A stretch of DNA of 32,299 nt from a virus: positions 1-32,299 of IMG/VR virus record IMGVR_UViG_3300025652_000289; one strand, written 5' to 3'. A model generated the notes under the pieces. The model had not been told where the DNA came from, did no database searches, and was given only the letters and a program-made list of their open reading frames with translations. The position numbers and the translations under genes were made by a program. Each line of letters begins with the position of its first letter. The stretch's first letter is position 1. Below, in pieces: positions 22,324 through 30,555 of the stretch.

Positions 22324-24232
22324 AAAAGTAATAATAATAAGTGCTGAAACACAAAAGGCACAAAAGGCATTAGAGGATGTTAATTTAACAATTGAACAAC
22401 AAGAGGACTTAATTAAAGATACTCGTAGAGAAATCGAAAAATTAGAGGATTTAAGAAATAAGACAAGTAAAAAAGACCAAAATAGGATAAAAGAATATAA
22501 CGAAAAAATAGATAAATCCAACCAATTATTAAAAAGGACTAAAACAAGGTTACAGGAAAACAAACAGGAGAGAACAAAAAATAATAAAGCATTAAAAGAG
22601 AATGTAAAACAACAAAGAGACCTTACAGGTGTTTTAGGAATTGTTGACAAACAAACAGGAGGCCTTATAAGTAGTTTTCAAGGTTTTACTGGAAGCATAG
22701 GTGGTGCCACAAAAGGTCTTGGTTTACTTACCAAAGCATTTATCGCTACAGGTATTGGTGCTTTTGTTTTAGTTGTTACTTCATTAACTGCAGCATTTAC
22801 ACAAAGTGAGGAGGGTCAAGAAAAACTACAAAGAGGTTTAAAAATGATGGGTGCAGTGGTCAAAAATGTTATGGATGCTTTCGCTGATTTAGGTGAGGGT
22901 ATTATAGATGCTATTACTAAACCACAACAAGCTTGGAAAAGTTTTAAAGATGGTTTTAAGAAATTTATATCTGACCCAATAGGCACAGTAAAAGAGGTTT
23001 ATACTGAAGCAAAAGAAGCCGCAACTGATTTTATAGAAGAAACTAAAAAAGAAGTGCAAACAATAGATGAGGTGACTAAAGCAAGGCAAAAAGCACACCA
23101 TATAGAAAGAGATTTACAAGTTGAAAGGGCACAAGCAAATAGAGAAATAAACGATATAAGATTACAGGCAGAGGATAGAGAAAATAAAACTGCTTCTGAA
23201 CGTATTGCTTTACTTAGAAAAGCACAAGAAATAGAAGAAGATATTACTCAAAAAGAAATACAAGCTAAAAAACTTTTAATTGAAGCGCAAGAAACAGAAA
23301 TGGCTCAAGGTAAAAATACCATTCAAGATAAAGACAAACTTGCTAAATTACAAGCTGAATTAATAAATTTAGATACTAAAAAATTAAGAAGCCAAAGGTT
23401 ATTACAAACACAAATTACAACTGCAATAAATCAAGAAAAAGCAGAAAAACAAAAGAAAAAAGAAGAAGAAGCTAAAGATTTAGAAGAAGCACAGCAAAAA
23501 GAGAAAGATAGGTTAACTCGTATTAAAGAAATTCAAGATGAGTTTCAAGCTATGGTTGATGAAGAAAAAGCCGTAACAGAAGAAGAAAAAGCTGAATTAC
23601 AAAAAGAAAAAGAATTAGCAGAGTTAGAAAAATTAAATGCAACTGAAGAACAAAAGGCAAAAATTGTTGCTTATTGGAATGGTCAAATTGAAAAAGGAAA
23701 AGATAAAGATGCAATTAATGATAAAAAAAGAGACAAAGCTGTTGCTAATGCTAAAATGGATATTGCTAAACAATCAATGGCTCTAATTGGTGAAATAGCA
23801 GGTAAAGGAAGTGCTATTGGTAAAGCTATGGCTATAGGTCAAGCAACTATTTCAGGTATTGAGGGTGTACAAAACGCTTTTAGTACTGCACAAGAAAGTC
23901 CTATTACTGCTGTATTTCCAGCTTATCCATATATCCAGGCAGGTTTAGCAGGTGCATTTAGTGCTTTACAAATTCAAAAAATAGCCTCTACAAAAGCAGA
24001 TGGAAAAGGCGCTACACCAAATCCAATTCCAAGTGGGGGAGGTGGTGGCGCTGCTGCACCAACAGCATCTATTCCACCAGCGTTTAATGTTGTAGGTCAA
24101 GGAGAAACAAGTCAATTAGCAGATGCAATAGGTGGACAAGAACAGCAACCTGTTCAAGCATATGTGGTTTCTAATGATGTTACAACAGCACAAGGGTTAG
24201 AAAGAAATATTGTTGAGGGTGCTACTATATAA
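22313..24232 (+). CDS. Tail tape measure protein
   Basis: 639 residues: N-terminal long coiled coil (about 10-105), a glycine-rich hydrophobic segment (about 108-165, including GLLTKAFIATGIGAFVLVV) for membrane insertion, then a long charged helical rod (about 225-450) and a Gly/Ala/Pro-rich C-terminus. This is the tape-measure architecture. By the usual rule of about 0.15 nm per residue the tail would be roughly 95 nm. It ends before the ACGTTATAT motif at 24254. The 4.3 kb separation from the chaperone pair at 17239 is unusual. Confidence 0.88.
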   Translation: MAIKKVIIISAETQKAQKALEDVNLTIEQQEDLIKDTRREIEKLEDLRNKTSKKDQNRIKEYNEKIDKSNQLLKRTKTRLQENKQERTKNNKALKENVKQQRDLTGVLGIVDKQTGGLISSFQGFTGSIGGATKGLGLLTKAFIATGIGAFVLVVTSLTAAFTQSEEGQEKLQRGLKMMGAVVKNVMDAFADLGEGIIDAITKPQQAWKSFKDGFKKFISDPIGTVKEVYTEAKEAATDFIEETKKEVQTIDEVTKARQKAHHIERDLQVERAQANREINDIRLQAEDRENKTASERIALLRKAQEIEEDITQKEIQAKKLLIEAQETEMAQGKNTIQDKDKLAKLQAELINLDTKKLRSQRLLQTQITTAINQEKAEKQKKKEEEAKDLEEAQQKEKDRLTRIKEIQDEFQAMVDEEKAVTEEEKAELQKEKELAELEKLNATEEQKAKIVAYWNGQIEKGKDKDAINDKKRDKAVANAKMDIAKQSMALIGEIAGKGSAIGKAMAIGQATISGIEGVQNAFSTAQESPITAVFPAYPYIQAGLAGAFSALQIQKIASTKADGKGATPNPIPSGGGGGAAAPTASIPPAFNVVGQGETSQLADAIGGQEQQPVQAYVVSNDVTTAQGLERNIVEGATI

Positions 24233-24253
24233 ATACAAAATTTTTAATTAAAT

Positions 24254-24262
24254 ACGTTATAT
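24254..24262 (+). promoter_or_regulatory. ACGTTATAT motif, copy 3 (protease gene)
   Basis: ACGTTATAT ends 4 bases before the ATG at 24267. An upstream TACAAAAT (24234-24241) lies 12 bases before it, at the same spacing as copies 4 and 5. Confidence 0.65.
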
Positions 24263-24266
24263 TATT

Positions 24267-24866
24267 ATGAAGATTATAGAATTAGTCTTAGACGAAAATC
24301 ACGAAGATACAGGTATAGAGGCAATATCAATAGTAGAAAACCCCGCTATTGAAGAAGATTTTATTGCATTAAAGTCAGATGAAATAAAACTTGCTGAAAT
24401 ATCTAAAGAGAAAAAATTATTAATGGGTGCTTTACTTGTACCAAATAAACCTATTTATAGGCAAACAGGAGAAGATGAATATTATATTTATTTTTCTAAA
24501 AATACAATTGAAAAGGCATCTCAATTATATTTAAAAAATGGTAACCAAAATAATTCAACTTTAGAACACCAACATCAATTAAGTGGATTAACACTTGTTG
24601 AATCTTGGATAGTTGAAGATGATGTAAAAGACAAAAGTAGGTTATACAATATGAATGTACCTATTGGTACTTGGATGGGTACTGTAAAGGTAAATAACGA
24701 TGAGGTATGGAATGAGTATATTAAAACTAATAAAGTTAAAGGTTTTAGTATAGAGGGATATTTTGCTGATAAAATGGAACGTCCTAAAGAATCAATTGAA
24801 GAAAAAATGGAGGTTAAAGCTAATAAATTACTTGAATCAATAAAAAATATTATTAGTGAGAATTAA
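24267..24866 (+). CDS. Prohead maturation protease, XkdF/S78-2 type
   Basis: 199 residues similar to the XkdF-like serine protease family: DTGIEAISIVENPAIEEDF (16-34) opening, then STLEHQHQLSG (H101, H103) for the catalytic histidine, and VKGFSIEGYF with S161 as the likely nucleophile. It cleaves scaffold and capsid precursors during head maturation. The C-terminal 30 residues are helical and may bind the scaffold, whose gene lies two genes downstream. Confidence 0.85.
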   Translation: MKIIELVLDENHEDTGIEAISIVENPAIEEDFIALKSDEIKLAEISKEKKLLMGALLVPNKPIYRQTGEDEYYIYFSKNTIEKASQLYLKNGNQNNSTLEHQHQLSGLTLVESWIVEDDVKDKSRLYNMNVPIGTWMGTVKVNNDEVWNEYIKTNKVKGFSIEGYFADKMERPKESIEEKMEVKANKLLESIKNIISEN

Positions 24867-25029
24867 AAAAAAAATAAATCCAAATAGTCCTTATTTTATA
24901 CCTGCAAGAGGTGGTCGTATAGGAGGTAGGAGAGCTTGTTTGTGTGTTGATACAAACGATTATTCTATTGAATGTTGCGATGGTAGTTTATGGGCGCAAG
25001 GTATTGGTTCAATATCAAGAACAAATTGA
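24856..25029 (+). CDS. Cysteine-rich small protein (CLC...CCDGSLWAQG)
   Basis: 57 residues from a GTG start that overlaps the protease end by 11 bases; no ATG is available. ARGGRIGGRRACLC (CLC at 28-30) and ECCDGSLWAQGIGSI (CC at 40-41) match a short protein recurrent in flavobacterial phages near capsid genes. Four cysteines in pairs suggest metal binding or disulphides in the virion. Function unknown. Confidence 0.75.
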   Translation: MRIKKKINPNSPYFIPARGGRIGGRRACLCVDTNDYSIECCDGSLWAQGIGSISRTN

Positions 25030-25052
25030 AAATGCAAAATTTTAAATAAACC

Positions 25053-25061
25053 ACGTTATAT
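25053..25061 (+). promoter_or_regulatory. ACGTTATAT motif, copy 4 (scaffold-capsid operon)
   Basis: ACGTTATAT ends 8 bases before the ATG at 25070. TGCAAAAT at 25033-25040 lies 12 bases upstream. Drives scaffold and major capsid genes if it is a promoter. Confidence 0.68.
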
Positions 25062-25069
25062 AAATAATT

Positions 25070-25708
25070 ATGAAATCTACTGAAATGTTAGACAAAATCA
25101 AGACACTTTTAAACATCGAGGTGAAACTTGAAGAAATGAAATTAGAAAATGGTACAGTTGTCGAAGCTGAATCATTTGAAAAAGGTAAAGACATTTTCAT
25201 TATCACAGATGATGAGAAAGTAGCCCTACCGGTAGGCGAATACATCCTAGAAGATTCTCGACTTATAGTTGTAGAAGAAGAGGGGAAAATCGCAGATGTT
25301 AGAAACGTATCTGATGAGGTACCACAAAAAGAAAAAAATATGGATAAAGAAATTACTGAAGACTTAGATTACAAAGACGAAGAAATGAGAGATGATGGCA
25401 AAGAAGCTGCTGTTAATGATTGGGAGGGTATGGAAAAAAGAATTAAAAATCTTGAAGATGCCATAGCTGACCTAAAATCTAAAATGGGAGAAAAAGATGT
25501 TAAAGTTTCTGAGGAGGACAAAGAAGAACTTAAACAAGAAGTCAAAGAGGAAGTAAATCAACAGTTAAAAGAAGAATTATCTCAACCTGCATCTGCACCT
25601 ATTAAACATACACCAGAGGTAGGTAACAAACAAAAACAAAATTTTAGAATTAGTCCTAACAGGCGACCTTCTACTATGGACTATATCTTAAATCAATTAA
25701 ATAAATAA
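25070..25708 (+). CDS. Head scaffolding protein
   Basis: 212 residues between protease and capsid genes. Residues 1-75 are a compact beta domain (VKLEEMKLENGTVVEAESF, then DDEKVALPVGEYILEDSR), followed by a highly acidic, then coiled-coil segment (about 119-175) and a basic C-terminal tail (NFRISPNRRPSTMDYILNQL) that would contact capsid subunits. This is the usual layout of a phage scaffold, removed by the upstream protease. No enzyme motif. Confidence 0.75.
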   Translation: MKSTEMLDKIKTLLNIEVKLEEMKLENGTVVEAESFEKGKDIFIITDDEKVALPVGEYILEDSRLIVVEEEGKIADVRNVSDEVPQKEKNMDKEITEDLDYKDEEMRDDGKEAAVNDWEGMEKRIKNLEDAIADLKSKMGEKDVKVSEEDKEELKQEVKEEVNQQLKEELSQPASAPIKHTPEVGNKQKQNFRISPNRRPSTMDYILNQLNK

Positions 25709-25726
25709 AATTAAAATTCCAAAATT

Positions 25727-26695
25727 ATGCCACAACCAACTATCACAACTACTTACGCAGGAGAATTTGCAGGTAAGTACATTGCTGCCGCTCTACTGAG
25801 TGGTAACACTTTAAGTCAGGGTGCAATTGAGATTAAACCAAATATCAAATTTAAAGAAGTTATGAAAAAAGTAGTTACTTCTGGTTTAATTACAGATGAC
25901 TCTTGTGACTTCACATCTGCTGGGTCTGTAACACTTACAGAAAGAATAATCCAGCCAGACCAATTTCAAGTAAACCTTGAATTATGTAAAACACCTTTTG
26001 AATCAGACTGGGGTGCAGTATCTATGGGATATTCTGCATTTGATAACCTACCTCCTGATTTCTCAAGTTTTTTAATCGCTCACGTTGCAGAACAAGTATC
26101 TGCTTCTACAGAAAGCAATATCTGGCAAGGTAACCTTGGTGGTGCTGTTGCAGGAGAATTTAATGGATTTACCACTTTAGCTACTGCTGATGCTGATGTA
26201 ATTGATGTTGCCGCTGTAGGTGGAGGAGTAAATTCAGGAAATGTAATTGCTGAATTAGGAAAAATTGTAGATGCTATACCAAGCACATTATACAATAAAG
26301 ATGATATGTTTATCTATGTATCACAAAATATCGCTAAAGCATATGTAAGAGCTTTAGGTGGTTATGCTGCTTTATCTAATGTTGCAGGAACTGAAAATGT
26401 AGGTTCTGTTGGTGCAAATGGTATCGATGGCAGAGGAACACTATGGTATGGTGGAGGTGAAAACCTTTCTATCGATGGTGTAAAAATCTTTGTTGCTAAT
26501 GGATTACCAAATAACTATGCAATGGCTGCTCAAAGAAGTAATTTATACTTCGGAACAGGATTAATGTCTGACTATAACCTAGTTAAATTAATCGATATGG
26601 CTGACATAGATGGTAGTAAAAATGTTAGAGTAATAATGAGATTTACTGCAGGAGTACAATATGGAATAGGTTCTGAAATAGTTCTTTATTCTTAA
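25727..26695 (+). CDS. Major capsid protein, HK97-fold
   Basis: 322 residues. It sits between scaffold and tail-tube genes; ITTTYAGEFAGKYIAAALLS (6-25) is the N-terminal arm, EQVSASTESNIWQGN (121-135) lies in the spine-helix region, and MFIYVSQNIAKAYVRALGG (197-215) in the second spine. These are features of Bacteroidetes-phage HK97-type capsid proteins. Codon use is richer in C-ending codons than the neighbours, as expected for very highly expressed genes. A strong terminator at 26715 follows. Confidence 0.88.
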   Translation: MPQPTITTTYAGEFAGKYIAAALLSGNTLSQGAIEIKPNIKFKEVMKKVVTSGLITDDSCDFTSAGSVTLTERIIQPDQFQVNLELCKTPFESDWGAVSMGYSAFDNLPPDFSSFLIAHVAEQVSASTESNIWQGNLGGAVAGEFNGFTTLATADADVIDVAAVGGGVNSGNVIAELGKIVDAIPSTLYNKDDMFIYVSQNIAKAYVRALGGYAALSNVAGTENVGSVGANGIDGRGTLWYGGGENLSIDGVKIFVANGLPNNYAMAAQRSNLYFGTGLMSDYNLVKLIDMADIDGSKNVRVIMRFTAGVQYGIGSEIVLYS

Positions 26696-26714
26696 TAAAT
26701 AAATTAACCAAAAT

Positions 26715-26750
26715 AAGGGTAGGTGGGTAAATGCCTACTTACCCTTTTTT
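26715..26750 (+). terminator. Rho-independent terminator after major capsid gene
   Basis: AAGGGTAGGTGGG (26715-26727) pairs with the 26733-26746 arm through G-C, A-T and G-T pairs, with a short AT loop, then six T. It is the longest stem of the terminators seen. Confidence 0.92.
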
Positions 26751-26767
26751 AATAAAAAAAAATAATT

Positions 26768-27295
26768 ATGGCTTGTACATTATCTACCGGAAGAAAAGTC
26801 CCGTGTAAAAGTGCCTTTGGAGGCATAAAAAGTGTATATTTTGCAGATTTTGGTAGTTTAACTGCTGTAACTGTGGATTCTACTACTAAACAAGTAACTA
26901 CTTTAACAGGTAGTCCAACTTGGTATGAATATGATGTAAAAGGTAATTCTTCTTTAGAAAGTACTGTAACAAGTTCTAGAGAAAATGGAACTACTTTTTT
27001 TACACAAACTTTAAATTTAACTTTAACTTACTTAGATGCTAAAACTCAAGCTGAAATTCAAGTGCTTGCAGTAGGTAGACCTTATATTGTGGTTGAAGAT
27101 TATTATGGAAACCAATTTTTATGTGGATTCGAGAATGGATGTGAATTGACTTCAGGAACTACGGTTACTGGGGCTGCCGCAGGAGACCTCTCAGGATTTA
27201 CTATGGTGTTTGAAGCGATGGAAGAAACAGCACCATATTTCCTAGATTCAGGATTAGTAACTGGCGATGCTACACAAATCGACCCAACAGCATAA
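26768..27295 (+). CDS. Probable major tail tube protein
   Basis: 175 residues: MACTLSTGRKVPCKSAFGGI, then strand-rich sequence with TFFTQTLNLTLTYLDAKTQA (76-95), and GFENGCELTSGTTV. A beta-sandwich tube protein of this length, next to the capsid gene and alone between two strong terminators, fits the major tail protein, the second most abundant virion component. It has three cysteines (3, 13, 120). Family not proven; an abundant head decoration protein is the alternative. Confidence 0.75.
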   Translation: MACTLSTGRKVPCKSAFGGIKSVYFADFGSLTAVTVDSTTKQVTTLTGSPTWYEYDVKGNSSLESTVTSSRENGTTFFTQTLNLTLTYLDAKTQAEIQVLAVGRPYIVVEDYYGNQFLCGFENGCELTSGTTVTGAAAGDLSGFTMVFEAMEETAPYFLDSGLVTGDATQIDPTA

Positions 27296-27318
27296 TCCTA
27301 ATTTATATATTTGAAATT

Positions 27319-27346
27319 AAGCACTCTTATGGGGTGCTTTTTTTTT
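27319..27346 (+). terminator. Rho-independent terminator after tail tube gene
   Basis: AAGCACTC (27319-27326) pairs with GGGTGCTT (27332-27339) over a 5-base loop, followed by nine T including the stem end. Confidence 0.92.
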
Positions 27347-27379
27347 GATTTTTAATTTCTGCAAAATAAGTTAATTAAT

Positions 27380-27388
27380 ACGTTATAT
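27380..27388 (+). promoter_or_regulatory. ACGTTATAT motif, copy 5 (portal operon)
   Basis: ACGTTATAT ends 5 bases before the ATG at 27394, after a terminator. TGCAAAAT at 27360-27367 lies 12 bases upstream. Would drive portal, connector, fibre and, on a circular map, the lysis genes. Confidence 0.7.
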
Positions 27389-27393
27389 AGGTA

Positions 27394-27822
27394 ATGATAG
27401 TTTTTACTACAACAACATCAGCACAAACATTTAAAATAATTCCAAGAACATATGGAGCTGACTTTACTATGTCTATTACAGACGATAGTACTAATATTCC
27501 TGTTTTTTATGAGATTAACAATGCAATCACTGATGTTAATTATTTAAAATTTTCACAGGCATTTAGTCCTGTATTGGTTGAAGGTCATTTTTACGATATT
27601 AGATTATACACAGATTATAATTTTTGGAACACTAATTATTTATTATGGGAAAATGATAATAGTTTATGGAATGTTGATAGACCTACAGATGCCACTATAT
27701 ATAGGGATAGGATTTTCTGTACAGACCAACAAATTGACCAAATAGAAGATGAATATTACGATATAAATTTGGATAAGTATAAGACTTTTAATTCCTTTGA
27801 TAATACATATAAGGTATTTTAA
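27394..27822 (+). CDS. Structural protein before portal gene
   Basis: 142 residues, beta-rich and acidic at the C-terminus, with the ending DQIEDEYYDINLDKYKTFNS, a recurrent feature of a small flavophage virion gene. Aromatic/Asn-rich middle (YNFWNTNYLLWENDNSLW, 75-92). I place it in the head-tail or tail-tube interface by position; no family with proven function recognised. Confidence 0.65.
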   Translation: MIVFTTTTSAQTFKIIPRTYGADFTMSITDDSTNIPVFYEINNAITDVNYLKFSQAFSPVLVEGHFYDIRLYTDYNFWNTNYLLWENDNSLWNVDRPTDATIYRDRIFCTDQQIDQIEDEYYDINLDKYKTFNSFDNTYKVF

Positions 27823-27824
27823 TT

Positions 27825-29957
27825 ATGAAAAAAAATAGAAAAAGAGATAATTTAGGTAGGTTTACTAAAAATAGGTCAGAGTTTAGCTTTGTAAATTTAG
27901 CAACTTATACTAGTCCTGAAATTGTAGAGGTCAAAAATAAAGAGTGGGTAAAATATGGTATTGATAACAACTATTTCCAATTTTTAATTGACAGATACAA
28001 TGGTAGTCCTACAAATAATGCCTGTATTAATGGAATAAGTCAACAAATTTATGGCAAAGGTTTAAATGCAACTGATGCTAGTGACAAACCAATGGAATAC
28101 GCACAAATGATAACATTATTAAAACCTGAAATGGTGCAAAAAATATGTTATGATTTAAAATTAATGGGGCAAGCAGCCATACAAGTAATTTATTCAAAAG
28201 ATAGAAATAGAATTGCACAATGTGAGCATTTTCCTATTGAAACATTAAGGGCTGAAAAAGCTGATGATAAAGGCGATATAAATGGTTATTATTATTTTAA
28301 TGATTGGACAAAAATCAAACCATCTGATAAACCATTAAGGATACCTGCATATGGTACAAGTAATGAAAATATAGAAATATATTATATAAAACCTTATAAG
28401 GCAGGATTTTATTATTATTCTCCTGTAGATTATCAAGGTGGATTACAATATTGCGAATTAGAAGAAGAAATCTCTAATTACCATTTAAACAATATAATGA
28501 ATGGTCTTGCACCATCTATGCTTATTAACTTTAATAATGGTACACCAAATCAAGAACAAAGAGAATTAATTGAACAACGTATAGCACAAAAATTTTCAGG
28601 TTCAAGTAATGCAGGTAAATTTATATTAGCTTTTAACGACAACAAAGATAGCCAAGCAGAAATTACACCTGTACAATTATCAGATGCACATAATCAATAT
28701 CAATTTTTAAGCGACGAATCAACTAAAAAAATATTAGTAGCACATAGGGTGGTAAGTCCAATGTTATTAGGTATAAAAGATAATTCAGGTTTAGGAAATA
28801 ATGCTGATGAAATTAAAACAGCATCCTTACTTATGGATAATACAGTTATTAGACCATTTCAAGAATTATTAATAGGATGTTTTGACAAATTACTTGCCTA
28901 TAATGATATTGCTTTAAACCTTTATTTTATTACACTACAACCATTAGAGTTTACTGAGGTTGACCCTACTATCCAAAATGAAGAAACAATTGAGGAGGAA
29001 ACAGGGGTTAAGTTATCAGAAGAAGAATTAAAAATGATTGATGGCAAAAGGGCATACCAAACAAAAGAAGAAGCTGAAAAGGTTGCCAAAGAAAAAGGTT
29101 GTAATGGTTCTCACGAACACGAAGTCAATGGTGAGATTTGGTATATGCCTTGTATTAACCACGAAACTTTAAAAAGTCCTTGTTGGGATGGTTATATAAA
29201 ACGTGGTACCAAAATTAAAGATGGTAAAGAGGTTAATAATTGTGTAAAGGCAAAACAAGAACTTTCAGAGGATGAGGTTGAAGTTGTTTTAGGTTCTTTA
29301 GCAAGTAGTGCCACAAAGATGGATGAAAAATATGTTTTTGTAGATGAAGTGGGTGAGGATGAAAAAGTAAATAATGAAGATTGGGCAAATTATTTAATTA
29401 AAGAAAAAAAATCAACCTTAAGTAAAATAAGAGATGTTTTAGGTTTAAAGAGTGCTAGTGAAGATAATGTTGGAAGTGTCAATGATGGTTCAGCTTTTAG
29501 CTCCTTAGACAGCAAAAATGGTTTATATAAAATTAGATATAAATACGCTGAGGGAATGAAAAAAAGTGGTAATTCAAGACCATTTTGTACAGAAATGATG
29601 AGATTATCTAATAGTGGTTTAGTATGGAGATTAGAAGATATTGACAATGCTAGTTTTGGCAAATTAGTTGTCGAAAATGGAAAAGGAGTTAGAAAAGATG
29701 AAAACGTAAATACAGATTTTAGACATAAACCAGATTTACCTTATAATATTTTTGAATTAAAAGGAGGAATATATTGTCAACATAAATGGGTAAAGGTATT
29801 GTATAGGTTAGTAAGTAATACAGAGGTTTCTGAAAATTTAGATAATTATAAAAAAGTTAGAAGTATACCTAAATATGCACAAAAAAATCCAAGAGGAAGT
29901 AAAAAGGCAGGTATAGCAACAGATGAACAAAAAGGAAGAGGAGCTTATCCAAAATAA
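27825..29957 (+). CDS. Portal protein fused to metal-binding and head-morphogenesis domains
   Basis: 710 residues, longer than stand-alone portals (about 400-550). Residues 1-390 are portal-like: DRYNGSPTNNACINGISQQI (54-73), LMGQAAIQVIYSKDRNR, PSMLINFNNGTP, and SLLMDNTVIRPFQE near the end. Then a short module with C426-N-G-S-H430-E-H432 ... M-P-C443-x2-H446, and a further SPCWDGYIKRGTKIKDGKEV, C473 segment. The last ~150 residues (SRPFCTEMMRL, C588; VWRLEDIDNAS; GGIYCQHKWVKVLYRL) resemble the MuF/SPP1 gp7 head-morphogenesis family. The portal forms the DNA entry ring; the fused minor head part may enter the capsid. Confidence 0.85.
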   Translation: MKKNRKRDNLGRFTKNRSEFSFVNLATYTSPEIVEVKNKEWVKYGIDNNYFQFLIDRYNGSPTNNACINGISQQIYGKGLNATDASDKPMEYAQMITLLKPEMVQKICYDLKLMGQAAIQVIYSKDRNRIAQCEHFPIETLRAEKADDKGDINGYYYFNDWTKIKPSDKPLRIPAYGTSNENIEIYYIKPYKAGFYYYSPVDYQGGLQYCELEEEISNYHLNNIMNGLAPSMLINFNNGTPNQEQRELIEQRIAQKFSGSSNAGKFILAFNDNKDSQAEITPVQLSDAHNQYQFLSDESTKKILVAHRVVSPMLLGIKDNSGLGNNADEIKTASLLMDNTVIRPFQELLIGCFDKLLAYNDIALNLYFITLQPLEFTEVDPTIQNEETIEEETGVKLSEEELKMIDGKRAYQTKEEAEKVAKEKGCNGSHEHEVNGEIWYMPCINHETLKSPCWDGYIKRGTKIKDGKEVNNCVKAKQELSEDEVEVVLGSLASSATKMDEKYVFVDEVGEDEKVNNEDWANYLIKEKKSTLSKIRDVLGLKSASEDNVGSVNDGSAFSSLDSKNGLYKIRYKYAEGMKKSGNSRPFCTEMMRLSNSGLVWRLEDIDNASFGKLVVENGKGVRKDENVNTDFRHKPDLPYNIFELKGGIYCQHKWVKVLYRLVSNTEVSENLDNYKKVRSIPKYAQKNPRGSKKAGIATDEQKGRGAYPK

Positions 29958-29966
29958 ATAATAATT

Positions 29967-30479
29967 ATGGCACAACCACTATTTATAAATAGAACAGATT
30001 TAATTCGTAATTCCATAATAGATGGAAATGTAGATACGAACAAATTTATATATTTCATAAAAATTGCTCAAACAATACATATCCAAAATTATTTAGGTAC
30101 TGAATTATATGAGGAATTTGAGAATATGATAACAGCAGGAACATTAACTGAACAAGCCAATCCAAATCATTATAATTTAATGATTGATTATATACAACCT
30201 ATGTTAATATGGTTTGCTCAAGTGGATTATATACCATTTGCTGCTTACCAAATTAAAAATGGTGGAGTTTTTAAACATAGGTCAGAAAATAGCGAATCAG
30301 CTTCTAAAGATGAATTAGATTATTTAGTAGCAAAGGCAAGGGAATACGCAGAATATTATACAAGAAGATTTATTGATTATATGAATTTTAATCAATCAAC
30401 TTTTCCAAAATATTATCAAAATACTAATAACGATATTGACCCTAGTCAAGATGCACTATTTAATGGATGGATATTATGA
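29967..30479 (+). CDS. Head-tail connector protein
   Basis: 170 residues, helical: LFINRTDLIRNSIIDGNVDT opening, FIYFIKIAQTIHIQNYLG (27-44), NPNHYNLMIDYIQPMLIWF, and C-terminal AREYAEYYTRRFIDYMN. This matches the recurrent gp6-type adaptor class of Bacteroidetes phages (DUF6712-like). It would form the ring under the portal where the tail docks. It follows the portal by 9 bases and ends in an ATGA overlap. Confidence 0.75.
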   Translation: MAQPLFINRTDLIRNSIIDGNVDTNKFIYFIKIAQTIHIQNYLGTELYEEFENMITAGTLTEQANPNHYNLMIDYIQPMLIWFAQVDYIPFAAYQIKNGGVFKHRSENSESASKDELDYLVAKAREYAEYYTRRFIDYMNFNQSTFPKYYQNTNNDIDPSQDALFNGWIL

Positions 30480-30553
30480 GATATAAACCAAAAGAAAAAA
30501 ATATACAAAAACTAAAAATGTTTTTAAAGAAACAAGAAAAAAATAAAAAATAA
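30476..30553 (+). CDS. Tiny basic peptide (25 aa)
   Basis: 25 residues, nearly half lysine (MRYKPKEKNIQKLKMFLKKQ), overlapping the connector stop by ATGA and ending 2 bases before the fibre start. The perfect junctions suggest it is translated, perhaps only as a coupling device. No function can be inferred. Confidence 0.5.
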   Translation: MRYKPKEKNIQKLKMFLKKQEKNKK

Positions 30554-30555
30554 CT

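Noticed and set aside
22264-22650. Minus-strand ORF rich in Phe/Leu/Ser opposite the tape measure
   Set aside because: Typical shadow of a Lys/Glu/Asn-rich coiled-coil gene in AT-rich DNA; hydrophobic appearance is a translation artefact.
27306-27313. TATATTTG box resembling a host-type promoter
   Set aside because: It has no TTG-type element 20 bases upstream and is followed within 6 bases by a terminator hairpin, so a transcript would be terminated at once.
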